The notes beneath the pieces are model-generated. The model saw only the letters and a list, made by a program, of their open reading frames with translations, was not told the DNA's origin and made no database searches. Shown here in pieces: positions 35,601 to 50,600 of a stretch of 64,000 nt of DNA. The stretch is from contig CM040423.1 of NCBI GenBank assembly GCA_022702705.1, forward strand, positions 46,387,575-46,451,574, read 5' to 3'. Source of the stretch: Papilionanthe hookeriana x Papilionanthe teres. Taxonomy: Eukaryota > Streptophyta > Magnoliopsida > Asparagales > Orchidaceae. Position 1 is the first letter of the stretch. Each line of letters starts with the position of its first letter. Position numbers and translations under genes: made by a program.

Positions 35601-38600
35601 CAAAACATTGACTTATATGGCTTAAAGCATTTAAAGTTGGATTTTAAAATATCGAGCTCCTAAACCTCAAAATTGAACTTTTCATACTTATGCTCCTAGG
35701 ATTTAAAAATCAATTTAAAACTGGGTTTTCAGACTTGGGCTCCTAGGGATAAAAAATAATGCAAATGAGGCTTTTTGAAATGTTATGATCCGGCCACAGG
35801 ATTCACAATACACCTGTTGGTTTTTTCCCGTTGCGTTTTGAAAATGTCGCCTCGCCGTTTAGAAACTGCGTTTGAACAGTTTATTCGAAAATGTTGTTGG
35901 TTTTTTCCACTAAACGGGGAACGCGGGTCGAACCCCCTTATGGGTCGAACCCCACGGTCCGCGTTTCCAGATAAGTGGCTTACTGGATAAGCACAAGCTG
36001 TTCGACCCCTAAGTTCATGACTTAAAATTCATGCAAGTCTTTAATGCTCATAAAAAGATATTGAAATTGTTTTAAAAGCTTGCATGTGCTCCAATCAAAA
36101 TTTTTAAATGCTCAAACATTAGTTTCGAGAATGTTGCACGGGCTAAGCAGACCGTCTTTTGTAGGATATGTTTATAAATCTCACCCAATTAGTTCGATCA
36201 CCCTCCTCGCAATGACTGGTGTTGATGAGTCTAACAAGTCCTAGTAAATGTCTAAATCCCAAAATAAAAATTTACAAGTCCAAATCACCAAAGTAATCCG
36301 ATCCTTCTCCTTGTAAGGGAAGGAGTTGACATGACATATACCTAAAAATTTTAAACTGACAAAATTAAGTGCTCGCTTTAAATATAAATGTTTTAAATGC
36401 CTAACCCTAATGATGGTCGCGTTGGTTGATGATTTCAATAAGATGTATCAATCTTTTAAATCAAGATTTTCAAAGCAACCAAATATTCATGTTAAAATCC
36501 ATCCACTCTCCACAACAGTTTGTCGAGGTTGACAAATTTCTGATTAACTTAAGCTCACAAAGATCTAACGCCATATTAAGTGTCTTCTTATATTTACAAT
36601 CAAAGTAATTTAATGTCAATAAGGATGTGACTCAAGTCCTATGTCCGCGTGGTATTACTGCCAAATGACACCACAAAATAATCGCTACAATCAGAGCCCT
36701 CTGACTAGGTTGTTACCATTAAATAACACCATTATGTTACGGTCACGACCGCAACATATATGTTTCCCAATGACTTTCTACCATTTGAGTTGTGAATCAT
36801 AAGGGTACAATTGATTGTCACAAAACCTTTTGTTAGCTAAGATTGACTTAAATTTGTCCCCTTAGACATATCCACCTCATATTTACAAGGATTTCTTGGA
36901 CTACTCAACCCATGGTGTTGACAAGAGTTCTTTTGTCAGGTTGGGTCGATTTATCTCCATTAAATAAGTAGACCAGAGACCACGACGACCTGGGATGATG
37001 TAATCATGGGATATTGATGAGTTTCATTTTCATTCCTCCACCATCCACTTTACTAAGTTAGTTGTTATTATATAAGGAATAATCAATTTTTAATGACTAG
37101 CCTTAATCGAAAGTGCTCTCTCGTTATCAGGAGACTTAATTAATCGTAGTGACTTGCGCCAATGAGAAACCTTAAACATATCACCATTCATGTTCGGCTC
37201 ATTGATTATTCGTTGTTCGTGCTCGCCTCGAATTAGACTTGATATGAATAAAAATTAATTTAAATATAAATTTTTAAAATTAATTAAATATTTTAAATTT
37301 TGCATGAAAAAGTATTTGCTTAAATAAAACTTTTAAAAGCAAAATTTTATTGTTCTTTTAAAAATTTGAGAGAAATAATACATTTACATCATCAAAGCAA
37401 TTGACCAAATATTCATAAAAATTGTATTACATGATTAAAATTAATAATTCCTAATTTTGAAATAAGAGGAAAAAATATAAATTTTTAATCGCTGGTCGCA
37501 CTCATAATGTTGGCCATATAAATGAACAAATATTATATAAATAATGCATTACTTCATTAAAATCAATGAAAATTACAAAATTTACACATTCAAAGTATTT
37601 ACATCTCACAAAAAAATGGAAACTACAAAAAATATTATCTCCAAAAATACTAATTTTTTTACCTTCTTATGCAATGCTTTCTTCGATGATCCAAAAATGA
37701 TTTTGTATGGTTGCACCTCCATAACCAAAAAAAAAAAAGAATAAGATAAAAAAGGCTGCAGTGTCTGTTTGCACCTGTTAAGAATTAAGATGTGCTTGTT
37801 GTTTCTACAGTATATCTCAAAGCATAAGTGATGTTTCATATAAGCCATTTGAATGATCATGATAATGGTTGTTATAGCTTTCATGGTATGTATTAGTGTA
37901 TAAGTTAATGCAGAGTAGCAGAAAGCAGTGTAGCAGAGTATCAAAAAGCAATTAAAGGAAATTTAGTGCCTTGTATGTAAATTTTACAGTATATTCCAAC
38001 AAACAGATGACTTAAAAGCAGTGATCAATAAAAAAGATTCCATTGAGTTTCGCAAAACCACCAAAGAGGAGAAGAGAGACGAAGGGCTCAGAACTTACCT
38101 GAATTTAAATTATGATGATTCTATCCTAAAGATAGAAAAAAATATTTTCTAGCTTGGTTGACTCATTATGCATCTCTGTAATTCATCATAGCTCAAAGAA
38201 AAGTACATATAAATCCAAAATTCCAAAGCAAAAGAGAAACGCAACCAACACATGTGTCACTTCCAATGGATCCAACTAGGAAACAACAATCAGACCAGCA
38301 AAAGATCATAAACCCAACAGCCAAGAAGTGCATATAAATCCAAAATTAAGTTACTATCAGAGCTTGTTGTTTCCACCTGTTAAGAATTAAGATGAACTTG
38401 TTGTTTGTACAGTATATACCAGAGCATAAGTGGTGTTTCATATTAGTCGTTTGAATGATCATTATAATGGTTGTCAGAACTTAGATGGTTTGTGTTAGTG
38501 CATAAGTTAGTGATCGCAGAGTAGCAGAAAACAATTAATGGAAATTGAGTGGTATGTATGTATATTTTTCAAATAAAAAATGACGCAGAATAATTAACAA

Positions 38601-41600
38601 AAAGTATGTCACAGAGTGGTAATACTTGACAGTAATTGTGGATGATTGCAAAGCCTGCACCTGCTTTTGCTTTCTCTTTAGAAGTAAATAGGGATGATTC
38701 CACCATCCAACAAAAAACATAATACCTTAAAAGCTTCTGACATTAAAATCATACGTCACAGAAGAGTAATACTTAACAAAGTCGGCATTTGCTTTCTCTT
38801 TAGAAGTAATTGGGGATGATTCCACGATCTAACAACAAACATAATACCTTAAAAGGCTTTTAGCCTTTCACATTGATCAATAAAAAAAAATGTTTAGAAG
38901 TAACTTCTATATTTCCAAATTCTAGCAACCAAAGGACTTCATAGCTTCCACAATCCAAAAATAAGTTAAACAAATAGCAAAAAGATTCAACCGAGTTTCA
39001 CAAAACCACCGAAGAGGAGAAGAGAGAAGAGCTTAATACTTACATAAATTTAAATCATTATGCTTCCATCCTAGCGATAAGAAAAAATTATTTAAGTTAT
39101 GCATTTAATTAAAAGAAAGTAAAAAAATGGCGTTGAAAGATGTATTTATGAGCTCAAATCCTTGACATAAGAATAGTATGTAGATATCAAGATGAAAGGT
39201 CAGGGATTAGATCTGTAAATATATAAGAATTGTACGATATGCATTTAAATTTCCCTTAATATTTGAGCTCAATTATATTAACCACATTTAACAGCAGGTC
39301 ATAGAAAATCATCCATTGAATCACTGTAGTTTGTAGTTGAACCATATTTTTATTAGCTATCAAAGTTACATCCCAGAATGAGAACCATTATTTCTCTCCT
39401 CTCCCGCTGAACCGTGCGCCTTTGCTCTGTTATGGCTCGGACGAGCTTGCTGGCTTCGTCCCGTCTCATCCCATTTATGCTTTGGCTCGTCCTCTTCACG
39501 CAAGAGGAGGTGACGTCCCATGAACTCTGCCCGAGCTCTTTCCTCTCGACGCCTTGGACTTTCCTCTTTGGTGCTTGAGGGACTGCGACATCTACCTCTT
39601 TGGCACGAATAAGGAAGCTTTCTCTCCTTCCCAATGCTCTCTTCTTCCTCTTCTCTCAATCCTTCTCCCTGTGGGTGGCCTGTTGCGACAGTCTGACCCA
39701 TCCTTGGTTCAGTAAAGCTTGGGCGAGCCCTGGTTTAGTTTGGGCGGCTTTGGGTGAGTTTAGCTTGGCTCTTCCCCACTCTTCTTACTGTATATTCCCC
39801 ACTGTGGGGAATTCTTGAGGTTGGACAGTTCGTTAGCTGATTTCTTTGGACGAGGGTGACTTGCTGCCTTTCTCTTTTCTCTATTGGTTCTCTGGTTAAT
39901 TCAATGTGTGTGTGTGAGAGAGAGTTTGGAGGCCCCTGTTTTCTTTCCCCTCTCGAGTTTGCTCGAGCCCCTGCTTGCTCGATCTCTTGGCTGGGTTCTC
40001 TCGGCCTCCCTATTGGCTCACTCGACACTTTTGCTTGGTTGGTTGTTGCACTACTTAGGTATAACTCCATTTGTTTTACGGTTTGACATGCTTGTTAGTT
40101 GTGAAGTGTTCTTGGTGGTAAAATTGTAACAGCTACCCCTCCCCTTTTTCTTCTCTTCTCATTGGAAGTTCTATAATTTCCTACTTTGTTGAAAATGGCA
40201 GTAAATATGGGGCTTGAGTTTCAAGCATTAAGTAGAAGCTTTAAATGACATGCCATACTTCCTCTATTAGTTTTACTTTGGGCTTAACATGTTTTATTTG
40301 AAAGCTTTGGGGGTTTACCTCTTTGTGAAGTGCACACATTTGAAAGTGGTATTTCTTTCTCTCCCCTTTCTTTCTTTGTTGCATGGTTTAATGCATGTTG
40401 TAACATGGCATGTTGTTTGATTTGGGGCTTGCTTGGGCTTGTTTGCTTTGCTCTCTTTCATCTCCCTCTTTTAACTAGTTTTTAGGCTTGCACATCTATG
40501 CTTTTAACGTTTCTTACTTATAATGATGTCATGGCATGAAAATTGGGGAGGAAAGCATGCTTGTTGGTAAAGTTGGATTTCATGTTGAGTCTTTACAAAT
40601 GTTGATGTGTCTCCTCTACCCATGTTCTTTGTACTTTTTGGAAGGTTGAGGAGCCTATTTAGAGATTCCTTTGTTTGTTAGCTACTTTTATGAAGTTTAA
40701 ATGCAATTTAATGGCTCCAAATGTTGCTATTGGAGTTGAGATCTTGTTTGTTTGAGGTGGGCCTTGAGAGGCTACTTTGTAGGTTTGGATTGTTGGACCT
40801 TTGGCTCCTTACTTGGGTTATGATTTTGCAATACTTGGGAGACATTAGTTGGGGAGACTTGGTGTTGGAATGCTCGTTTGAAAAGTGTCTAATATAATTC
40901 ATGCTTATTTTCATTTCATTTTTGTATCATTGCATAAAAAGACTTATATATATATATATATGGAAAAGTGGGGAAAGATTGGGGGCTCGGTTTTCTACTT
41001 GGCTGCCCCTGTGCTTTACCTATGTGAGGGCTCGGTTTTGACCATTTGCAGCCCCTGTTTTGAGCCTTTAGTGAGTTCGGTGTTAGCCTTGCATGACTCG
41101 GTTTTGACACTTGCTGCACTCTCTGTTTTGGACTTTGTGTGACACGGTTTTGGCGTTTGCTGCAACCCTTGTTTTAGCACTTGATGTGGCTTGATTCTAG
41201 CCCTTTATAGGGCTTGATTTTTTGCCGTGAGATGGCTTGGCTGTTGAGCTCATATGGTTGCAACTTTGGGCATTTGTTTGGACACTGTTTTTGGTATTTT
41301 GGGCTCGGTTTCATGGCTTATGGCAGCTAAGTTTGGGCATGATGTTTCGCTTGTTGTTTGGGCTTGGTTTTGTTTCATGCAGACTCGGTTTCATGGCTGA
41401 ATTTTGGCCTGATGTTTGGGCTCGGTTTCATCTGTTGTTGGGCTCGGTTATGGGCGTGCTGGATTCGGTTTTGGAGCTTGTGTGGCTTGGCTTTGGGCTA
41501 TGCGTGTTGGGATTCTTTAACCGTATTTTTGAAGTTTTTTAAGACTGTTTGCCCCATTATATGTTAAAGTCTCCCATTGGGCAATTCATAGTTATTTGCA

Positions 41601-44600
41601 CGACGGTTTTGGGATATTCTGGGAAACTTTTACTTGCCTTTTTAGAAGAGGTGCTTCTTCTAGGAGTTTTAGCATGTTTGCCTTTCTGTTAGAGGTGCAG
41701 TCTTTTGTATTTAGACATTGTGAGGGCTGTCGGGGTCTTACCTTTGATAGGTTCTAGTTGAGTTTGTCAGGATTGGAGTCGTCGGGGTTTTGGGATCGTT
41801 CGCTTTCTGTGATTTTGAGGAACGACTCACCTTCTTTTTGACGTTCTTTTAGGTGGGTCGTCTCCTCTTTTCTTGCTTCATGGCCGGGTCTTCTGCACTT
41901 ATGTACGAGGCATAAGTGTGCACGTATAGTCTTTCGCTATATGTGGGCCATCAAGCAAGGCTGTAAGTAGGATGGTTAGGGTTCGGAAACAAGTGATGAA
42001 AGAACCACCTAGGCATGTGTGAGAGGTCCTATCACGATCCAGACTCAGTGACCTTACGAGGATGAGAGATACGCGGTCCACATCTACTAACACTTAGTGA
42101 AAGGGGTTCGTCTTGCCTCTACAAGTAGTTGGAAGTTCCCGCCTGCTAATATGACTGATCCATTCACTTTTAAAATATCAAAATTTCTTTTAAATGAATG
42201 ATAAAACAAAATTCCTTTTCAAAGAAAATGAAAATGAAATGAAAACTTTTCCAAACATTTTATAAAATGAAAATTCACGGGTCAGTCGTATGAACGAGGT
42301 TAGGAGTTTCCTCATTCTGTAGTTGTTAACTGATAACCTTTTACTTAGTGTTGGATCACACAAACATGGTGATTCGTTAGAGCCCCAAAGTCTTGATTTG
42401 ACACACAGTCTTGGTCCGGGATCACACAGGCTTACGGTCCTTTCGGGTCGTCAGTCCGTACTTTGTGGTTTTTCTTGTTTTCTACGGACTGTTTTTGATT
42501 TCTTTCATTTCGCGTTTTCTACGGCATATTTTGGTTTCTTTCGAGTTCTTTTTCACGAATTTCTTTTCAAAATTTCTCGTTTTGGCTTTCCGCATGGTAT
42601 TTTAGGTTTTACCTTTCACAGATAGCTCGGGATACTGGACCCCCCTTTTTTTATACTTGTTTCTACTTTGTTTAAGCTGCTAATCATTTCTTTGCAGGAA
42701 TAATAATAGAAAATAGCAGGATGTTCGGTTAACTAAAGTTTATAGCATTTTTCATTGCACTTTTTACTGCTTCTACTACTGCTACCTGTACTACTATTAT
42801 AGCTTTCTTTTTATTGTGTTGTCTTGTTAGTTGTTTGTTTCATCGCTATAATTACTACTTATCGCTTTTCTTTATCGTAGCATACACTCTTGTTTACTAT
42901 AGCCTTTACTTCTGTTTATTGGAAAGTACACATCTAAAAATAAATACTGACTTAGCAATTGCATGTCCATTTTAAATTTCAAATCGAAAACTCAACACTG
43001 ATACAACATAGAGCACGTAGCAAAACTTCGAGGGCAGCACGACGAGGATGTAGCGGACGAAGGACAATCTTCAACAACAAAATGAGACTACATCAGCAAA
43101 ACCTTTTCTTAGTTTAAATAATGAGCCATAGGACTTCGAGGTAGTCCGCCTAGTGCGACATAAATCCTCACTTTCTTTTAAGCGCTTTCTAGCCAATAGT
43201 GTTGTGCAATAAGCCCTAACTCGTCTTAGGATTCCGAGGTCGCCTCCGATACGCCGTAAATTCTTCTATCTTCTAGTTTATTTGCATAATCAGATATTAT
43301 GCAAATGTAATTCCTATATTTAATAATCGACATGATTGAAACCTAAATAAATTCATTCCCAAAATTTAAAGCCCGACATTAGGATGTCTGGGATGTCATC
43401 GAGGTCTTCCTTAAGATTTATGACATCCCCTAACTTTGTTTTCTTTTGATTCCTATAAAAGCTATTCCAAACTTGAGCCACTCACTTATTGAATTTTCTA
43501 TCATCACTCTACTTTAAAAACTCTAACCTTTGAATTCATGAAAATAGATACCTCTGATCTAAATCGAGAGTTCTCTCAGGTGACTTCGGTCATTCGAGGG
43601 GTAATTGACTATAGGGTTTCTTCATGAGAGCCTTTAAGAACATGAAATATAAACTTCTATTTAATTCTTTTGTATTAAATAGAAGAATTTATCGGTCAAC
43701 ACAAAAGTTTCTAGGCCAGAACGGATGTCATAAATTCGTAGTTTATTTGATCGATATTATCATGTAATGCTGCGTCTATTCCTTGGGATAGTTGCATCGC
43801 TTGCGATATTGTGCTCGTTCATTCAAACTACTAAATGAATGAGATTCATCTTTTTCTGCCTTTCAAATTTAAAATATTATTTCTAAAAATCTATATATAT
43901 TAAATTAAATCAAAAACCTATTTTACAAAACTACGTTTTACGTTCTTCAAAAGTTTCAATCCCACAATTTAACGTCCGACACACCGCCTTTACGATCGCG
44001 CACGATAACACCTGTTGCCGCGCAAATCACACGTAATAATGCCGATTCTTTCCATTCCGCACGCCAATAACGCTAATTATTTCAATTGCACACCGATAAC
44101 ACCACAATGTTGTTATAATAACAACAATAATACCACTTGTCGCTGAACCGCGGTAAAACTGCAATACAACCCAAATAACGCTGCTAATAACTCCACTTGT
44201 TGCGGAACCACAGGAGGTCAGAGCCGTAAAGGACGCGGGGTCGAACCTGCAAGCGGCGTGTAATACAAAAGGAAACCAGCTCATCCTGCAATGCAACGAA
44301 GTAAGTGAAAATAAACCCATGTCGACGTTTTGAAAATGCCCGCAGCTGTTCCGTTGCGTCAAACGGGCCTGTCAAATCACTCATCCACCTAAGCATTCTC
44401 ATCTCAACAACACATAACTTTGTTTTATGTTTCTCTTTTAAAGACCAACATTTTGCGTCATAAAACATTGCAGGTCTCACCACCATTTTATAAAATTTTC
44501 CTTTCATTCTATGCGATATTTCTATCACACAATAAGCCCGATGCATTCCTCCACTTTGACTAACCAACCTGAATTCTACTAATAACATCCCCATCTGTAT

Positions 44601-47600
44601 GACCATCCTCTGAACAATAAAACCGAAATATCTAAAATGTTCACAGTTTTTAATGATTTGATCACACATAATTACAATTCAAAAACTAGAGCTACTACTA
44701 CTTAAAATTACATTCCATTTATTCTGTCTTAGATCTACTCAAACGAAGGCCTTTAGACTCCAACGTAGACATGCATAATTTGAGTTTTCCTTGGACTCTC
44801 TCTAGTTTTATCTACAAGAAGGATATCATTAGCAAAAAAGATACACCAACGTACATCCTCCCTAAATCTCTAGTAAGAGCTTCCATAGCTAAAGCTAATA
44901 GATTTGGTTTTAAAGCAGATTCTTGTTGTAATCCAACTAAATAGGGAAATACTTGGTCAATCCTCTTGTTCGACACAAGTAACAACTCCAGTATACATAT
45001 CTTTAATAACTTGAATATTAGTCATTTTAACACTTTTCTTATCTAAAACTCTCTCCAAAGGACTTCTCTTAGAACCTTATCGTAAGCTTTTTCTAAATCA
45101 ATAAACATCATATTTAGATCCTTCGTATTCTCTCTGTACTTCTCCATCAAACCTCTCAATAAATGTATAGCTTCCATAGTAGTCTTGCTTGACATACATC
45201 CATATTGATTCTGAGAAATCTTTGCAATATGTCTTAACTTATGCTCAATTACCTTCACCTTTTAAAGTATGACACATCAAATTAATTCCTCTACAATTTG
45301 CACGTTCTTGTGCATCCCCTTTATTCTAAAAAATGAGGATCAGACATCTTTATAGTTTTTAAAATAATATTAACGAGTGTAGTAAGCTAAGAATTTTTCA
45401 TATTTCCTAAATATTTCTAAACGTCAATTGGGATGTCATCAGGTCCTACTGATTTTTCACCCTTAGTTTTTTTCAAAGCCTCAACTACTTTTTTACTAAT
45501 GGGATAGTAAAAATAAAACCTTTTATTGTTATTAACAATATTAATATCACTAAGGTAAATTGTATTTTTAGAAACTTCATTGAAAAGTTTATCAAAATAG
45601 TTCATCCATCTATGTTGAATATTTTTATATAAGAAAAGCATTGTTTGATTTTCATTTTTAATACACTTTACCCAAGTTAAATCTTTACTCTTCTTTTCTC
45701 TTTGTTTAACTAGTTTATACATATGTATTCCTTCACATTTAGTATCTAATGTATTATAAATGTCATTAAAAATAGATTTTTTAGCGTAAAAAATTATTCT
45801 CTTAGACTTCCTACTGGTCATCTTATATTTTTCTCTATTCTCTAACTTTTACATTTAAACTTATTTTTATGACATATCACTTTTTAGTTTATCTTTTCTT
45901 GCACATTATTATTCCATTATCAATTATTTTTATTTATAAAAATTTTTCTCTTTAATTTTCCAGGTATATCTTTTGTCACTTGTTTAATAGTATTTGTTAT
46001 TTATTATTTTTTTTAAAGAGCATTATTCAGTTTTCAATTTTATTACCTCCGAAAAAAGAATTACAAAATGGGGCAAATGAACTACTAAACTTCATATTCA
46101 ACACAAGAAATAAAAACCTACGGTTCCTTTCCTAAGAAAAAGAAATACAACGCCCACCTGCAACACTCAAACCCGAAACAAAAAATAAAGGAGAACGAGA
46201 AGAAAACAAAGAGTGGCATAAACCCAAAAGAGCAACCAAATAAAGCGAGCCGCCAAACAGGGGATCAGAGAAGATCCCTCACTGCCAGCAGCAAAAGATC
46301 ATCAGGAAGCTCCTTCGAAATAATAGCAGAATGAAGATGTGAACCAAACTTAGCCGCCCAGTGAGCAATCACATTGGCATCTCTCTTGTTATGAGACCAA
46401 CAAACATTCAAATTCCTAGTTAATGCTTCAATCGTTTCATATGAAGATTAATGCTCCAATGATTCTCAATTCTGTAGCTGCAACACTTCCAAAGGATTAG
46501 AGAGTCAACCTCAATAACAATATTATTCCAATCATATTTACTGGCAACTTGAAGACCAAAGACCACTTCATCAGCCAAAGCTGCAAACCAGCAGATAATA
46601 TAACCCATAAAATTCCTGCAAAAACCTGCCACACTTGCAGAGTTAGTTTTCCAACAGTCATCCGTATTTATCTTAATAAAAGGGGCAAAATGCTTGATAT
46701 GATCCTTCAGAACAATAGGTAAGTTCAGTTTCTGAAATAAGCTAGACATTCGATTTTCAAACTTGCCTTTAACCCAAATAAGCGAGAGACTCTTGCTCGG
46801 GTAATTTAAGAATCATACCCAAAGTACGTGCAATATCAGAAGCCTCATCATTATATTTAGCATTATTTCTAGTAACCCAAATAAACTAACAAAGAATAAT
46901 CAAAGGCACATTAGAGGAAAAAGTATTTCCGAGATCTTTCCAATCAGCATAAATATCAGTGATTGGATTGTAAGCTACCAAATTCATGTTATTGGATAGC
47001 TTTACAGAAATCTTACAGAAATCTGTTTCCAGATTTATTTAGAAAAGTCGCAGCTTCCAAAGAGATGGGAGATAGATTCCTAGTGGATTTTACAAAGAAT
47101 ACAAAGAAGATACCCGAAACCCTTTAGACTTGAGAATATCTTCTGTGGGAATGATTTCATGAAAAACTCTCCAAATAAAGAGTTAGCAAAACTTTTCGAA
47201 CAAGATTCTCCCAGAGCTTCTTTAACTTTGGGAACATCATTCTTCTCGATGGTGATAGGAATATAAGAAATGAACTTAGCGTCAGTTATTTTAACCCAAT
47301 GAAGTAGTTTATCTTCAATCCAACAATCCTCATTCCAAAAAGCCTTAACGTTAAAATCATGTGGACCACCATAAAAGTCCACTAAAGCACCATCACCCAT
47401 CCAATCATTAAACCAGAAAGAGCAATTACCTTAGCCAATATTCCAACAAATAAGATTTTCAGTATGCTTAGCAACCTTCAACATTTCTCGCCAAATATAG
47501 GAATCAGTTTTAGAGTGAGTAGCAGTTAAAGGATGCTTGTTAAAACAGTACTTAGCATTCAATAAAGAAGCCCAAATAGAATAACTTTTACGAAATCTGC

Positions 47601-50600
47601 ACCACAATTTCATAAAATTGATTATAATTAAATCAGATAAGCTCCTAAAACCATGTCCACCCTTATCAATGGGCTTGCACGGCTTTCCCCTACATTTTCA
47701 ATGAATAGTAGTTTTATCGTTGCCATCCAAAAGAAATTTATTGAAAAGAACTTCAAGCCTTTTAATGAAACCCAAGGGCATATTCATAACTTGCAAAGAA
47801 TAGAGAGGGAGAGAGGTAAGTATACTTTTAAGAAGAGAAATTCTCCCTAAAAAAGACACGAATTTATTCTCCCAAGTAAGGATTCTGTTCTTGACCTTTT
47901 CAAACAAGCTTAAACAAAGAGCATTCCTCTTTTTACCTTCATCCAGAACGAAACCCAGGTAATTCAAAGGCAAATTAACCTTCTTACAAGTAGTATAGTC
48001 CATAATCCATTTTTTCTTTGCAGCTGAAACACTTTTAGAACAATAATTATAACATTTCAAGGTATTAAAATTCAGTCCAGAAATACTTTTAAAATCCTAA
48101 ATTTCCTCCCAGACCTTCCTAATATAACGCTTGTTAGCGTTAGTAAAGATAATCAAATCAAATAATAGTATTTATTATTTTATCCCACATAAAATTTGCT
48201 TCTTATGAACGTCTCAAATCTTGAAATCTAGAAGTTTACTCATAAAATTAATTTTATTAGTATTTTTTAGGAGCCCTCATTTAATTCTAATGATTCTTAG
48301 TATTTTTTATCTTACAGCTCTTCATTTTAAAATTTAGAACTAGCTCAACTTAAATTCTCATTTAGAATGATCTTACAATCTTTACATTCTGGATGATCTC
48401 TTCTTCTTATATGAAATAATTAATTGTGTTGTACCTTCTTCATTAATCACTCCAAAATCGTAGCGCCATGAATATTTCTAAAATCTTCTATCACTCTACT
48501 AACATGTCAATTTAAATCTCCTCCAACAATAACTTTCTTCAAGTGGTATCATTTGTATTAGTTCTTAGAAGTCATTCCAGAATTTTTCTTTAGAACCTAT
48601 ATCTAATCCACTTGAGGAGCATAAGCACTTACAATATTAAAAATATTAGTCTCAATAATAATCTTAACAACTATAATTTTATCTCTAATTCTATTAAATT
48701 TTACATTATTATCTTTCAAACTCTTATCTATAATTACACCTACACCATTTCTAGTGCGGCTCCTACCTAAATACCAATATTTAAAATTGAAGCTATCAAT
48801 CTTCTTAACCTTTTTTTTTCAACTCATTTTGTTTCTTGAATACATAAGATATTTAACTTTCTATGAATCATAAAATGAATTATTTTCATTAATTTACATG
48901 TGAGAGTACTTATATTCCAAGATCCTATTCTAATATTAGTTTCATGGACTAACTTCTTTACCCACATCCGTCCATAATTTGGGAACCCTTTCTTATTTGA
49001 CACTACACTCGAGATGTAGTCGTCCTTGCACATTTTTCATTGTATTTATGTCATACAGTGCGTTGCTTCCAAGCATTGCGGCGCGTATCTAATGGCGTGA
49101 GATATGGGGTAGCAGGAGAGTACATGCGTTTGCTGGAAGGCAATGCTCAATGCAGATGCAGACCGATTGCTACGCACCTTTGCTAAGGGGTGATGTTACC
49201 AGGTTTTTCGTGTATGTGAGGTTCAAGTTCTGCATCCTTTGTTGGTTGAGTTCGCTTTGTCATTTCAATAATGCCTTTCGAGTTTAATCTTGAAAGGCAT
49301 TACTTTTGGAATGCTAGGTTGGAATTATCATAATGCTCAACAACTTATGTGGTTCTCCAAAGTTGGAGCTCCATGGTATCTGCGACCCATCTTAAGCAAG
49401 GACATTAGACGAAGATAAATAGTTGACAATTTTCCATTTTCTGCTCCGAATTTTGAGAGTAGATGAAGAAGTGCAAATAGAAATCACAACATAGTTGGTT
49501 TCACATCAGGGCAAAATAGCCAATCAAAAGGTCACAGTAGTGGAGGTTGGCAATGAAATGGGATTTGCCACATTGAAAATGGATAGTTCACTATGAAATG
49601 GGTGGATATTATTCAGAACATAGGTAGGATTATGTGAATGCTACGAGTAAACATATTTTTTTATCCTCTTAGGTATATATTTTCATTTAATTCCTAATAA
49701 GTTTATGACTAACTGGAGCATTGTGGGCATTGGGGCTATGCAAGAGTGCTATTGTGATAGCAAGTTGAAGCATGTAAAAGTGATTAGCCATTTAAGGTGT
49801 GTTGAAATTGTTTCACACTAATTGTGGATCCATTCATTGATTCAAACCTTGATCTTTTTCATTTGCAAATTCAAATGAATTTGCTTGCGTCTTTATTTCT
49901 CCTGTGTAAGAGGACAGAGATAATATAGTCCCGGCATTGGCACGAGGAAACAAAAATGGTACAATGTACAATTAAATTAAAGGAACCATGTGAAAATCTG
50001 TTGATGGTAGTTTTTGAGGTGCAGTGTAAACACAGTTTCTATCAACTGAGAGCTTTCAAAGGACGAGAGTACTGCAAGGCAAATAGTATTTTAGGATCAA
50101 GGATAAAAAATTCGACCCTCAATACTGCTTAGGTGGGGTGTTACACACAGATAAATCTTTCTTATAGCTATAGATCATTATTTTAGCTTCAAAGCTGAGA
50201 TCCTTAAGTTGATGCTAACATTGATCTTTTCATTATTTTCTCGATTCTACATGAATCTACTTCCTCAAATTATGTGATCAAATTAGAATTCTTAGATTTT
50301 ATCACATGCAAAATCTGAACTATTATCTATTTTCATAAATCTAAGATCTCATATTGCCAAAAGATATCCTTTATATTTGCATCTGATTTAAGGTCATAGG
50401 CATCCAGCCCTTCAACTGAAAGGAAAATGATGACCTGCTATAGACTTCTTCTCAAGTGTCTTGACTAAGGTAAAAAATCATAGATTCAGTTCTCTTGGCT
50501 TGGTCACAATTTTGTTTAAGATTTTGGGAGTCCGCATGGTCATTGGTAGGGTGGAGGCTTTTGGTGGCCAGTTTTAGGAGAAAGTGGAGACCAGCTTTAG

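Noticed and set aside
44027..44362. Coding continuation of the RTE LINE beyond 44377
   Set aside because: Similarity to the RTE C-terminus stops sharply at about 44376, next to a Tourist-like end. The sequence beyond is unrelated.
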